Of a stretch of DNA of 64,000 nt, positions 44,771 through 56,945 are shown one piece after another (positions within the stretch are counted from its first letter, which is position 1; every line of letters starts with the position of its first letter). The notes beneath the pieces were generated by a model. The model searched no databases and was not told the origin of the DNA. It saw only the letters and a program-made list of their open reading frames with translations. The stretch comes from Sphingopyxis sp. MWB1 (lineage in GTDB: Bacteria; Pseudomonadota; Alphaproteobacteria; Sphingomonadales; Sphingomonadaceae), in the NCBI RefSeq assembly GCF_000763945.1, contig NZ_JQFJ01000002.1:558001-622000 (forward strand). Reading direction: 5' to 3'. A program made the translations under genes and the position numbers.

Positions 44771-45967
44771 ATGGCACGTTTTCTGATTATTCTGCTCGCT
44801 GCGACGCTTGCGCCCCTGTCCTCCCTTCATGCAGCGGAAGAGGCGCGCAAGCCCCTCACCCTGCTGATTTCCATCGACGGTTTTCGCACCGATTATCTCG
44901 ACCGGGAGATCACCCCCAATTTGTCGCGGCTGGCGGCCGAAGGCGCGCGCGGCAAGCTGCGCCCTTCCTTTCCCACCAAGACTTTTCCCAATCATTATAC
45001 GATCGTCACCGGCAAGCGGCCCGACCGCAACGGCATTGTCGGCAATTCGATGATCGACCCGCGCCGCCCGGAGGTAAAGTTCAGCCTGGGCAATGCCAAG
45101 CAGGCGCTCGACCCATTCTGGTGGGATGAGGCCGAGCCGATCTGGGTGACCGCCGAAAAAGCGGGGGTGCGGACGGCAACGATGTTCTGGCCGGGAAGCG
45201 AGGTCGCGATCCATGGCACGCTGCCGTCGGACTGGATGCGGTTTGACCAGCGCATTCCCAACGCGCAGCGGGTCAATGCCGTGCTCGACTGGGTGCGGCG
45301 TCCGGCCGATATTCGCCCCGCCTTCATCACCCTTTATTTCGACACGGTCGATACGCAGGGGCATCGTTTCGGTCCCGACAGCGCGGAGGTGAATGCCGCC
45401 CTTGCCGAGGTGGACGCGCGGATCGGCGATTTGCTCAGCGGGCTTGCCGCGATGGAGCAGCCGGTGCGGATCATCGTTACCGCCGATCACGGGATGCGCG
45501 CGGTCGATGCCAGCCGGGTGATCCAGCTTGCCGACCTGATCGACCTCGACAGCTTTATCCCGGTCGAAACCGGTCCCTATGCCGCGATCGAACCCGCCGC
45601 CGCGACCGATGCGCGTGTCGCCGAGGCGCTGTTGAAACCGCATGAGCATATGGACTGTTACCGGCGCGAGGAGCTGCCCGAACATCTTCATTATGGCAAA
45701 AACCCCCGCGTCGCGGCGATCATCTGCATCGCCGAACCCGGCTGGACGATCCTGGCGGGCGAGCCCGAGTGGCCGGTTGCGGGCGGCGCCCATGGCTATG
45801 ACAATCGCGACCCCGATATGCTGGGGCTGTTCATCGCCTATGGCACGCGGCTGAAAGGCGATGTGGGGACGATCGACAATGTCGAAGTCTATCCGTTGCT
45901 CGCGCACTTGCTGGGGGTGAGGCCCCTGGCGAGTGATGCAGCGGGGGTGTTGGTGGAGGGGCGCTGA
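44771..45967 (+). CDS. Ectonucleotide pyrophosphatase/phosphodiesterase (NPP)-like
   Basis: A 398-residue exported enzyme: signal peptide FLIILLAATLAPLSSLHAAEE, then an alkaline-phosphatase-fold domain. Asp in ISIDGFRTDY and the nucleophile Thr in FPTKTFPNHYTIVTGKRPDRNGIVGN are the NPP signature; metal ligands follow in YFDTVDTQGHRFGPDS, TADHGM and GAHGYDN. It hydrolyses nucleotide phosphodiester or pyrophosphate bonds in the periplasm. With PhoX and PhoD it makes a cluster of phosphate-scavenging enzymes, although each appears separately transcribed. Confidence 0.9.
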   Translation: MARFLIILLAATLAPLSSLHAAEEARKPLTLLISIDGFRTDYLDREITPNLSRLAAEGARGKLRPSFPTKTFPNHYTIVTGKRPDRNGIVGNSMIDPRRPEVKFSLGNAKQALDPFWWDEAEPIWVTAEKAGVRTATMFWPGSEVAIHGTLPSDWMRFDQRIPNAQRVNAVLDWVRRPADIRPAFITLYFDTVDTQGHRFGPDSAEVNAALAEVDARIGDLLSGLAAMEQPVRIIVTADHGMRAVDASRVIQLADLIDLDSFIPVETGPYAAIEPAAATDARVAEALLKPHEHMDCYRREELPEHLHYGKNPRVAAIICIAEPGWTILAGEPEWPVAGGAHGYDNRDPDMLGLFIAYGTRLKGDVGTIDNVEVYPLLAHLLGVRPLASDAAGVLVEGR

Positions 45968-46126
45968 GGCGTTCTTCTGCCGCTGTGGCTGGGCTGGTTC
46001 AGTCTCATACGAAGGCACGAAGAAGAGGCTTGGGCGCGCGAAAAGAGGCACGCGCCCTCCCATAAATATTGACCAGCGCGCTCCAGCGATTAGCGTTCGC
46101 ATTCCTTCCGCTGCGAAAGGCCCGCG

Positions 46127-46642
46127 ATGCGTTACGCCCATTCCACCCGGACAAGCTTTGGCGATATGCTCGGCACGCTCGACCATCTGGTCGGCAAGGC
46201 CATGGAGGCCGGGCTGAGCGATGATGTGCTCGCGGTCAAGCTGACCGAGGATATGTTTCCGCTGGAATTGCAGTTTCGCGTGGCGCTCAACCAGATTTTG
46301 CTCGCGCTGAATCAGGTCGGGGGACAGACGCTGCCGCTCGAGGAAAACAGTTATGGTTCACTGCGCGAGATAAGGGAGCGGATCGCCGCCGTTCGCGCGT
46401 ATCTGGACGCGGCCGATCCGGCGGATTGGGTAGCAGGGGATGCCGAGGTCGATCTGACGCTTCCCAATGGCGTGCGTTTCCTCATGTCGGCGAAGGAAGA
46501 TATCCGCGACTGGATCCTGCCCAATTTCTATTTTCACGTGACGATGGCCTATGCCCTGCTGCGCCATGCGGGGCTGAACGTCGGCAAGATGGATTTCATG
46601 CCGCACATGCGCCGTTACATGGTGGCGGTTGCCGAAAGCTGA
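46127..46642 (+). CDS. DUF1993 protein (DinB-like)
   Basis: A 171-residue DUF1993 family protein, a DinB-like four-helix bundle. Typical parts are LEDMFPLELQFRVALNQ-like (TEDMFPLELQFRVALNQIL) and FYFHVTMAYALLRHAGLNVGKMDFM. His residues could bind a metal, as in DinB-type thiol transferases. Function is unknown. Confidence 0.83.
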   Translation: MRYAHSTRTSFGDMLGTLDHLVGKAMEAGLSDDVLAVKLTEDMFPLELQFRVALNQILLALNQVGGQTLPLEENSYGSLREIRERIAAVRAYLDAADPADWVAGDAEVDLTLPNGVRFLMSAKEDIRDWILPNFYFHVTMAYALLRHAGLNVGKMDFMPHMRRYMVAVAES

Positions 46643-46654
46643 GCGCTCTGCAGT

Positions 46655-46684
46655 CGTGGATCCCGGATCAAGTCCGGGATGACG
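46655..46684. repeat. REP-like palindrome
   Basis: CGTGGATCCCGGATCAAGTC followed by CGGGATGACG; the same class as 41781-41810, nearly identical over 30 bases. It is between the convergent DUF1993 and mutL genes. Confidence 0.75.
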
Positions 46685-46714
46685 AAGGGGGTTGGCGGGC
46701 CGCCTCTGCCCCCC

Positions 46715-49789
<3,075 letters not shown>

Positions 49790-49806
49790 TCGAGGGTTTT
49801 TGAACC

Positions 49807-50700
49807 ATGGTTCGCCCGGCACATCGACGTCCGGGGCAATCCCGAAAGGCTCAATACAGCCTGTTCGCGGCCTATGTCATTGCCGTGACCGGTGCGGCCG
49901 CCGGGCTGTTGCTTGCCATATTGTCGGTCGCCGATCCGATCGGCTTTGCCCAATTGCGCGTCGCGGCACAGGAGCTGGCGGCGCCGGTGGCGCGCGTCAC
50001 CCGGTCCGTCACCGGATCGATTTCGGGTATCGACGATGCCGTGTCCGCTTATGTGCGCGCAGGTTCGCAGAACCGGCGCCTGCGCCGCGAACTGGCCGAA
50101 ACGCGGCGCCAGCTGGTCGAAACCAGCGCACTGCACGAAGAAAACCGCCAGTTGAAGGCGCTGTTGAAGCTGGAGGAAACGGGCAAGACCGCCATTGCCA
50201 ATGGCTATCTCCTCACCTCCACCTCCACAAGCAGCCGCCGTATTGCCCTGCTGAGCATCGGGCGCAATCGGGGAATTGAGGCCGGGCAACCGGTACGCGG
50301 CGCCGACGGGCTGATCGGCCGTATCTTGAGTGCGGGGCCGACGACGTCGCAGGTGCTGCTGCTTACCGATGTCGACAATATCGTGCCGGTGCGCCGCGCG
50401 CGCGATGGCCTGCCCGCGCTGTCGTCGGGTCATGGCAATGGCAATCTGGACATCCGCACCCTCAACATCGCCAATAATCCCTTTAAACCGGGCGATATTT
50501 TGGTGACGTCGGGCACCGGCGGGCTTTACCCCCCCAATATTCCCGTCGCCATCGTCGTGCGGCGGCAGGATGATGGCGCATTGGCGCGTCCGCTTGCCGA
50601 TCCCGGCAAGGTCGATGCGGTGTCGGTGCTGCGCCCCTATACCCCCGATCATATCGAGGCGCAGCTTCAGGCGACCGAGGATGCGAGCGAAGGCGAATGA
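49807..50700 (+). CDS. mreC: Rod shape-determining protein MreC
   Basis: A 297-residue bitopic protein: one membrane helix (about 24-46), a coiled coil (residues 85-115, RRLRRELAETRRQLVETSALHEENRQLKALL) and a beta-rich periplasmic domain (LLSIGRNRGIEAGQPVRGADGLIGRI, DILVTSGTGGLYPPNIPVAIV). It links MreB to the PBP2-RodA synthase. It overlaps mreD by 4 bases. Confidence 0.94.
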   Translation: MVRPAHRRPGQSRKAQYSLFAAYVIAVTGAAAGLLLAILSVADPIGFAQLRVAAQELAAPVARVTRSVTGSISGIDDAVSAYVRAGSQNRRLRRELAETRRQLVETSALHEENRQLKALLKLEETGKTAIANGYLLTSTSTSSRRIALLSIGRNRGIEAGQPVRGADGLIGRILSAGPTTSQVLLLTDVDNIVPVRRARDGLPALSSGHGNGNLDIRTLNIANNPFKPGDILVTSGTGGLYPPNIPVAIVVRRQDDGALARPLADPGKVDAVSVLRPYTPDHIEAQLQATEDASEGE

Positions 50701-51218
50701 ACGCGGTCGGCTCCCGCCTTGGCGAACCCGCATCCCCCTGGCGGATGCGGCTGGTCCCCATATTGAGTGTGATGATCGCTTCATCGCTGCCGCTCATGCT
50801 GCCGATCATCGCCAGTTCGCCGGTGGTCCCTCCCCTGGGCCTGATTTTCTTTCTGTGCTGGCAATTGCTGCGGACCGAGATGTGGCCAGTGTGGATCGGC
50901 CTGCCGCTTGGTCTGTGGGACGATCTGTTCAGCGGACAGCCCATCGGATCAGCCGTCGGATTATGGACCCTGGCCAGTCTGGCCATCCATTATTCGTCGG
51001 AGCGGATCTATTGGCGGGGCTTTTTTCATGACTGGGCCATCGCCGCCGCGTTGATCGCGCTTGTCCAGACGGTCGGCGCCCTGATTGCCCATCCGGGTGC
51101 GGGGATCGGGCGGATGATCATCTTGATCGGACCGCAGATTATCATCTCTGCGCTGCTTGTTCCGCTGATCATGCGAATGACCGGGGGGTTTGACAATTTC
51201 CGTCTGAAGCGCCGATAG
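50697..51218 (+). CDS. mreD: Rod shape-determining protein MreD
   Basis: A 173-residue protein with five to six membrane helices, the usual size for MreD. Conserved pieces are LPLGLWDDLFSGQPIGSAVGLWTLASL and the charge-framed C-terminal helix. ATGA overlap with mreC shows translational coupling. It belongs to the elongasome complex. Confidence 0.9.
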   Translation: MNAVGSRLGEPASPWRMRLVPILSVMIASSLPLMLPIIASSPVVPPLGLIFFLCWQLLRTEMWPVWIGLPLGLWDDLFSGQPIGSAVGLWTLASLAIHYSSERIYWRGFFHDWAIAAALIALVQTVGALIAHPGAGIGRMIILIGPQIIISALLVPLIMRMTGGFDNFRLKRR

Positions 51219-51222
51219 ACAG

Positions 51223-53157
51223 ATGATGCAGCGCAAAGGCCCGCCAATCACCGAAGCCTGGAGGGGGATTACCTTCACGCGCCGCACGCTGCTGGTCGGC
51301 GGGGCGCAAATGGTCGTGGGCGGCGCGCTGGCCGCGCGCATGGCCTATATTTCGATCATCGACAATGATCGTTATGTGCTGCAATCCGAAAGCAACCGCG
51401 TCAACCTGACACTGATCCCGCCGCGTCGCGGCTGGATCGTCGACCGCAAGGGCAAGGCGCTGGCGAACAACCGCGTATCGCTGCGGATCGACGTTATCCC
51501 CGACCGTTTGCAGAAAAAGGATCTGGTGCTGGGCCAGCTCCGCACGCTGCTGCGGCTTGATGGCGATGCGATGGAACGGATCAACCGCGACATCAAGCAG
51601 GCGTCCGGCTTTCAGCCCGTGGTGATCAAGGAGGATTTGTCAGAGGCCGATTACGCCTCGGTCCTCGTCCGCCTGCCCGATCTGCCGGGGGTCGCGCCGC
51701 AGCGCGGTTTCGCGCGCAATTATCCAACCGGCGCCGCGGTCGGCCATCTGATCGGCTATGTCGGCACGCCGAATGCCGAGGAATATAAGGAAGCCAAGGA
51801 CCCGCTTTACATCACCCCCGGCTTCAAGATCGGCAAGGACGGGCTGGAGAAATATTTCCAGCCGATGCTGCAGGGCAAACCCGGCGCGCAGCGGGTGGAG
51901 GTCACCGCGCGCGGCAAGGTGGTGCGCGAACTCAGCAGCCAGCCCGATATTCAGGGCAAGACGGTGCATCTGACCATCGACGCCGATTTGCAGGAATTTA
52001 CCGCGCGCCGCATGGGACGCGAATCGGGTGCGGCGATTGTGATCGACTGCCTGACGGGCGATATCCTTGCCTTTGTCTCCATGCCCAGTTTCGATCCCAA
52101 CAGCTTTTCGGACGGGATCAGCACCAATGAATATGCCTGGCTGCGCGAGGACGATCACCAGCCGCTGATCAACAAGGCGACGCGCGGCCTCTATCCCCCC
52201 GGATCGACGCTGAAGCCCATGGCCGCCATCGCAGCGGTCGAGCATGGCGTCGATCCCAGCGAGCGGCATACCTGCATCGGCGGCTATCGGCTGGGCAACC
52301 GCTTCTTCCGCTGTCTCGGCGTGCATGGCAGCATCGACATGAAAACGGCGATCATGAAAAGCTGTAACAGCTATTTCTACTGGCTCGCCGACCGGCTGGG
52401 CTATGACGCCATCGCACCCACCGCGCGCCTGCTGGGGCTGGGCGAGGAATATCAGCTCGCCGGCAGCAACCAGCGCTATGGCACCATTCCCGACAGCGCG
52501 TGGAAAATGCGCAAATATGATCAGCGCTGGACGGCGTCGGATTCGCTCAACGCTGTCATCGGCCAGGGTTATGTGCTCGCCAACCCGCTCCAGCTTGCGG
52601 TGATGACCGCGCGCATGGCGTCGGGGCGCTCGCTCTATCCGCGACTGATCAACCGCAAGTTCGACAATAATCCCCTGCCCCTGCGCCCCGAAGCGCTGGA
52701 GATTGCGCGCGCGGGTATGGATGCGGTGGTCAATGGCGCGGGCACCGCGGTACGCAGCCGCCTGCCGCTCGACGGCATCACCATGGGCGGCAAGACCGGC
52801 ACCGCGCAGGTGCGCGGCCTTGCCTCGGGATCACGGGGGCAAAGCGGGGCGTGGAAATATCGCGACCATGGCCTGTTCGTCTGTTTCGCGCCGGTGGAAA
52901 ATCCGCGCTATGCCGCGTCGGTCGTGATCGAACATGGCATGGGCGGTTCGCGCGCCGCCGCGCCGGTGGCGAAAGATATCTTCACCTTCCTTTATGATCG
53001 CGAAAAGGCGATGGCCGAGCTGGAGCGGCTGGAATCGGGCTGGGGCGGCACGATCAAGGAACGGATGGACCGCGACTATGCCGCGTGGAAAGCGGCAGCG
53101 AGCGGCGCGGCGCAAAGCGATGAGAGCGCAAAAGACGGTGAGGACAGCGACGCATGA
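51223..53157 (+). CDS. mrdA: Penicillin-binding protein 2
   Basis: A 644-residue class B transpeptidase of the elongasome. An N-terminal membrane anchor (about residues 20-45) is followed by the pedestal domain and a transpeptidase domain with SxxK (PPGSTLKPMAAIA), SxN (SCNSYFYWLADRLG) and KTGT (MGGKTGTAQV). It crosslinks lateral peptidoglycan with RodA. The C-terminus has an Ala/Ser/Glu-rich tail. It overlaps rodA by 4 bases. Confidence 0.96.
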   Translation: MMQRKGPPITEAWRGITFTRRTLLVGGAQMVVGGALAARMAYISIIDNDRYVLQSESNRVNLTLIPPRRGWIVDRKGKALANNRVSLRIDVIPDRLQKKDLVLGQLRTLLRLDGDAMERINRDIKQASGFQPVVIKEDLSEADYASVLVRLPDLPGVAPQRGFARNYPTGAAVGHLIGYVGTPNAEEYKEAKDPLYITPGFKIGKDGLEKYFQPMLQGKPGAQRVEVTARGKVVRELSSQPDIQGKTVHLTIDADLQEFTARRMGRESGAAIVIDCLTGDILAFVSMPSFDPNSFSDGISTNEYAWLREDDHQPLINKATRGLYPPGSTLKPMAAIAAVEHGVDPSERHTCIGGYRLGNRFFRCLGVHGSIDMKTAIMKSCNSYFYWLADRLGYDAIAPTARLLGLGEEYQLAGSNQRYGTIPDSAWKMRKYDQRWTASDSLNAVIGQGYVLANPLQLAVMTARMASGRSLYPRLINRKFDNNPLPLRPEALEIARAGMDAVVNGAGTAVRSRLPLDGITMGGKTGTAQVRGLASGSRGQSGAWKYRDHGLFVCFAPVENPRYAASVVIEHGMGGSRAAAPVAKDIFTFLYDREKAMAELERLESGWGGTIKERMDRDYAAWKAAASGAAQSDESAKDGEDSDA

Positions 53158-54260
53158 TCCCCGTCCCGCCCGCCATCCAGCGCATCCCTTGGAAATTAAT
53201 CGCGCTGCTGACCGCCATCACCGGCTTTAGCGTGCTTGTGCTTTATTCGGTGGCCGGGGGAAGCTGGTCGCCCTGGGCGGGGCAGCAGGCGCTGCGCTTT
53301 ACCATTTTTCTGAGCATGGCGCTGGTCATCGGGCGCTTCTCGCTGAAGCTGTTCGAGGATTTCTCCTATCTCGGCTATCTGGGCGTCGCAGTATTGCTTG
53401 TGGCGGTGGAAGCACTGGGCTTTGTCGGCGGGGGGAGCCAGCGTTGGCTCAACCTCGGCTTCATGACCCTTCAGCCGTCGGAGCTGATGAAGGTCGCGAT
53501 CGTGCTGGCCCTTGCGCGTTTTTATGCGCAGCTTCCCCCCGGCGAAACGCGAAACTGGACCGCCCTATGGCCCGCGCTAATTCTGATCGGCATTCCGGCG
53601 GGACTCGTCATGCTGCAGCCCGATCTGGGCACCGCGCTCGCCATTTGTGCAAGCGGCGTGGTGGTGATGTTCGCCGCCGGTCTGCCTTTCTGGTGGTTTG
53701 GCAGCGCAGCGGTGGCGGGGGCAGCAGCGCTCCCCCTGCTTTTTTCGATGCTGCATGATTATCAGCAGCGCCGCGTGCTGATCTTCCTCGACCCCGAAAG
53801 CGACCCCTTGGGCGCGGGCTATCATATCAGCCAGTCAAAAATTGCCATCGGGTCCGGCGGACTGACCGGCAAGGGCTTTCTCAACGGGTCGCAAAGCCAC
53901 CTTGATTATCTTCCGGAGGGGCATACCGACTTCATCTTTGCCACCATGGCCGAGGAATGGGGGCTGATCGGCGGTTTCGCGTTACTCTTTGGCTTTTTCC
54001 TGCTGTTGCGCTGGTCGACGCGTGTTGCCCTGAATGCCCGCACTCGCTTTGGGCAATTGACCGCTGCCGGGCTGACCATGACGATCTTCTTCTATATCGC
54101 GATCAACCTGATGATGGTGATGGGCCTCGCTCCCGTGGTCGGCATTCCCCTGCCCCTCTTTTCGCACGGCGGGTCGTCGATGCTGACCATCATGATCTGC
54201 ATCGGCGTCATTCTCGCCATCGAGAATGACAGCAAAACCGGGACGCGGCGTTTTTACTAG
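53154..54260 (+). CDS. rodA: Peptidoglycan glycosyltransferase RodA
   Basis: A 368-residue SEDS-family polymerase with about ten membrane helices. It polymerises lipid II together with PBP2. Characteristic stretches: GGSQRWLNLGFMTLQPSELMKVAIVLALARFY, LQPDLGTALAICASGVVVMFAAG, GLTGKGFLNGSQSHLDYLPEGHTDFIFATMAEEWG (containing the catalytic Asp region) and PLPLFSHGGSSMLTIMICIG. It is the last gene of the mre operon. Confidence 0.96.
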   Translation: MIPVPPAIQRIPWKLIALLTAITGFSVLVLYSVAGGSWSPWAGQQALRFTIFLSMALVIGRFSLKLFEDFSYLGYLGVAVLLVAVEALGFVGGGSQRWLNLGFMTLQPSELMKVAIVLALARFYAQLPPGETRNWTALWPALILIGIPAGLVMLQPDLGTALAICASGVVVMFAAGLPFWWFGSAAVAGAAALPLLFSMLHDYQQRRVLIFLDPESDPLGAGYHISQSKIAIGSGGLTGKGFLNGSQSHLDYLPEGHTDFIFATMAEEWGLIGGFALLFGFFLLLRWSTRVALNARTRFGQLTAAGLTMTIFFYIAINLMMVMGLAPVVGIPLPLFSHGGSSMLTIMICIGVILAIENDSKTGTRRFY

Positions 54261-54384
54261 GCAAAAAATTTCGGCAAAATGGGCAAAGCCCATTGCCAAG
54301 GGCAAAGCACCATGATAGCGGGCCGCTCGCTTTGCAGCAAAGAGGCCATCCTCCCGCTGCGGCGAATGCCCGAAACATGGCAGT

Positions 54385-54460
<76 letters not shown>

Positions 54461-54545
54461 TTTTCCGGATTGTGGCATATGTGACGGCAGCGCGCCAGGG
54501 CGGAACGGTGTCCGCTTTCCGCCTTGCAGATATTTTCCCCCATAT

Positions 54546-56036
54546 TCATACGCCTCGCAGACGGCGCCACTGCGTAGTGAAGAGCGTCAGGGCATTGGCC
54601 TCGGCGCCCGGCGGCCGGCCGGTGATCAGCCATAGGAGGGTGGTGGTCGCGGCGTAGGTGATGGCGCCGGTAGCGGCGGCAGTGCACAGCGCGAACAAGG
54701 GCGAGCCGGTCCAGGGTCCGAGAAGCCGGATGGCGAGCAGCATGACACCGGCGGCAAGGAAGGGGCGCGCGGTGGCAAACATCAGCCCTGCCATACCGAT
54801 GCGTTCGGCCAGCGCGAGTATCGCGATGGCGGCGATGAGGGAGAAAGCCACCGTAGCCAAGGCGACCGCCGCAACCTCAAGCGGCTTCGCCCCCAGCAGC
54901 ACCGCGACGGCGATGGCCGCAGCCGCGAGGAACGCCGCACCCATGGCGAGGAAAGCAGCGAAGCGCGCGCGCCCGCTGGCCTGGAGGCACGAGATTATCA
55001 GCTTGAACACTGCATAAGCCGCCGAGGCCGGGGCAATGAGTTGGAGAAAGGGCGCGGCGCCCAGCCATTGTTTTCCGAGCAGAACATGCACCGCATTTTC
55101 CGCCGTCGCGGCCAGTCCCAGCCCCAGCGGCGCGGCGAGCAGTGCATAGGTTCCGAGCATCGACTGAAGCCGCAGCGGCGCCTGACCCAGTGCCGTCCCT
55201 GTCTGCGCCGTGGTGACAAAGGTTACACGGTTGAGCGCGGTCGCAATATCATGGGTGAAGATGGACGAAAGGTCGCGCGACACCGAATAAAAGCCGGTCG
55301 TACCAAAGGAACCGATCCGGCCGACGACGAAGCGTTCCATTTCGCTGTGCAGCGTCTGCGCCGCCGCAGCCAGGAACATCCACAGCGATGGTCCCAGCAT
55401 TTCCGCCCGGCGCCGGAACGAAAAACGCGGTCGAAACGGGTGGAATATATAAGAAGCGATGCAATGCAATGCCCCCTGCAACACCGCCCCGATCACCAGC
55501 GCCCAATAATTGCGCAGGATAAGCGCCGCCGCGACGGTGAGGACGAAACTGGTAAGGCGCACCACCAGACGCATTTTCAGGTCGCGCCCCAGTTCCAGAT
55601 TACGCTCGAAATCAACGATGCCGATATTGGCAAGGCCATAGAAGAGGAAACGGCTGGCCAATATGGCGATGATCCAGGCAAGCGCCGGTTCCTGATAGAA
55701 GGACGCCATGACCGGGCCCAGCGCGACAAGGACGAACGCCAGAAACGCAAGAAGGATGAGCTGGATCGTCCAGACCGTATCATAATAGGACCGGTCCGGG
55801 TCGGGGACGCGCAGCAAGGCCTTTCGCAAGCCGAGCGCGGAGAAAATATCGACGATCGCCAGCGTCACCATGGCCAGCGCGAAAACGCCGAAATCAGCCG
55901 GGGTCAGCGTCCGCGCGAGAATGAGGACCGAAACCAGCCCGATCAGCCGCATCGCCCACGCGATGGCGATGGCGATGGCGGCGCTGCGATAAAGCTGGCC
56001 GGATGGGGTGGCGTGGGAGCTATTCATATTCTTCAT
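54546..56036 (-). CDS. Wzx-like oligosaccharide flippase
   Basis: A 496-residue membrane protein with about 12-14 helices, of the polysaccharide-transport (MOP/Wzx/WzxC) superfamily. The first helix region IAIAIAWAMRLIGLVSVLILARTLTPADFGVFALAM and the pairing later FYSVSRDLSSIFTHDIATALNRVTF fit the WzxC-type (colanic-acid-like) flippases. It would move an undecaprenyl-linked glycan to the periplasm. An ATG at 56027 is an alternative start. It is divergent from the small membrane gene at 56222. Confidence 0.86.
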   Translation of the reverse strand: MKNMNSSHATPSGQLYRSAAIAIAIAWAMRLIGLVSVLILARTLTPADFGVFALAMVTLAIVDIFSALGLRKALLRVPDPDRSYYDTVWTIQLILLAFLAFVLVALGPVMASFYQEPALAWIIAILASRFLFYGLANIGIVDFERNLELGRDLKMRLVVRLTSFVLTVAAALILRNYWALVIGAVLQGALHCIASYIFHPFRPRFSFRRRAEMLGPSLWMFLAAAAQTLHSEMERFVVGRIGSFGTTGFYSVSRDLSSIFTHDIATALNRVTFVTTAQTGTALGQAPLRLQSMLGTYALLAAPLGLGLAATAENAVHVLLGKQWLGAAPFLQLIAPASAAYAVFKLIISCLQASGRARFAAFLAMGAAFLAAAAIAVAVLLGAKPLEVAAVALATVAFSLIAAIAILALAERIGMAGLMFATARPFLAAGVMLLAIRLLGPWTGSPLFALCTAAATGAITYAATTTLLWLITGRPPGAEANALTLFTTQWRRLRGV

Positions 56037-56221
56037 TCACTGACCGTCCACGCCCGCCCCACAAATGCGATGAGAAGGCTGGAGACATATTAGGACATCT
56101 AAGGGGGTAAAGCCGCGCCTCCCCTTTTCCCACTAGCGCAATCCTTTAAAGATTTTATAGCGATAACGGAGCGTTAGGAAAAAAATTCTAAGCATCTCAA
56201 TTCTTTGACCGGTGGGATAAT

Positions 56222-56899
56222 ATGCGGCCAACTAGCTGGGCATTTTTTGCGATATTGGCATTTTACTCGGCAGCGCTGATGATTGCCGAGGCCAATACGT
56301 CGCAGGATTTCATTCGACACTATTTCAGTGACATAGAGGGGACCCGCCCCTTTTTCGCAATCAACACGACGCTGAGTACATTTTTATTGGCCGGGGCCGC
56401 ACTTTTGCTTGTTTTTACGGCAACCTCCGGCCACGCAGAGCTTGCGCCCCGGACCCACGCCTTTTTATGGTCGCAAGCGGGAATGTTGAGCTTTCTGGCC
56501 TTTGACGATCGGTTCCAGCTACACGAAGCGCTGGCCTATCGCATCGGCATTGGCGACCATTTTATCATGGCGGCATGGGCACTGATCGAGGCCGGGCTGA
56601 TATTGGCGCTGGCACGGCGGATCGACATTCCGCTGCGCGCCGCCCTGCTGGCAGCGGCAGGAGTGATGTTTTTCGGGGTGATGATGATCTTTGATGCGGT
56701 GGTGCCGCACGATATGCTGCTGCGCCTGTCGATCGAGGATCTGGCAAAAAGCTGGGCGGCGGCGCTGTTCCTGACAGGAAGCTGGTGCCTTGCACGCTAT
56801 CATCTGGGGCTGGACCGGGCTGCAGCTACGCTAGCCGACTGGAACATAATGGCACAGTGGGCAAGCTCCATCCGTTCACGCGAGGCGGAAGAAAATTAA
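56222..56899 (+). CDS. Uncharacterised membrane protein of the polysaccharide cluster
   Basis: A 225-residue protein with six likely membrane helices (first at residues 5-22, others near 48-66, 83-100, 112-130, 137-156, 172-190). Charged motifs include FDDRFQLHEALAYRIG, with several acidic residues and His near a helix end, that could bind metal. I do not recognise the family. It is followed 46 bases later by the acetyltransferase gene and may be co-transcribed. Confidence 0.72.
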   Translation: MRPTSWAFFAILAFYSAALMIAEANTSQDFIRHYFSDIEGTRPFFAINTTLSTFLLAGAALLLVFTATSGHAELAPRTHAFLWSQAGMLSFLAFDDRFQLHEALAYRIGIGDHFIMAAWALIEAGLILALARRIDIPLRAALLAAAGVMFFGVMMIFDAVVPHDMLLRLSIEDLAKSWAAALFLTGSWCLARYHLGLDRAAATLADWNIMAQWASSIRSREAEEN

Positions 56900-56945
56900 T
56901 AAAACGCCGCTAGCCCCGCGCCTTTTCCCTTCCAACCAAAGCCTC

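Noticed and set aside
43223..46186. A 987-codon open frame on the minus strand
   Set aside because: It is antisense to phoD and the NPP gene, both with clear catalytic motifs. Its translation is Arg/His/Ala rich with no domain, typical of a shadow frame in high-GC DNA.
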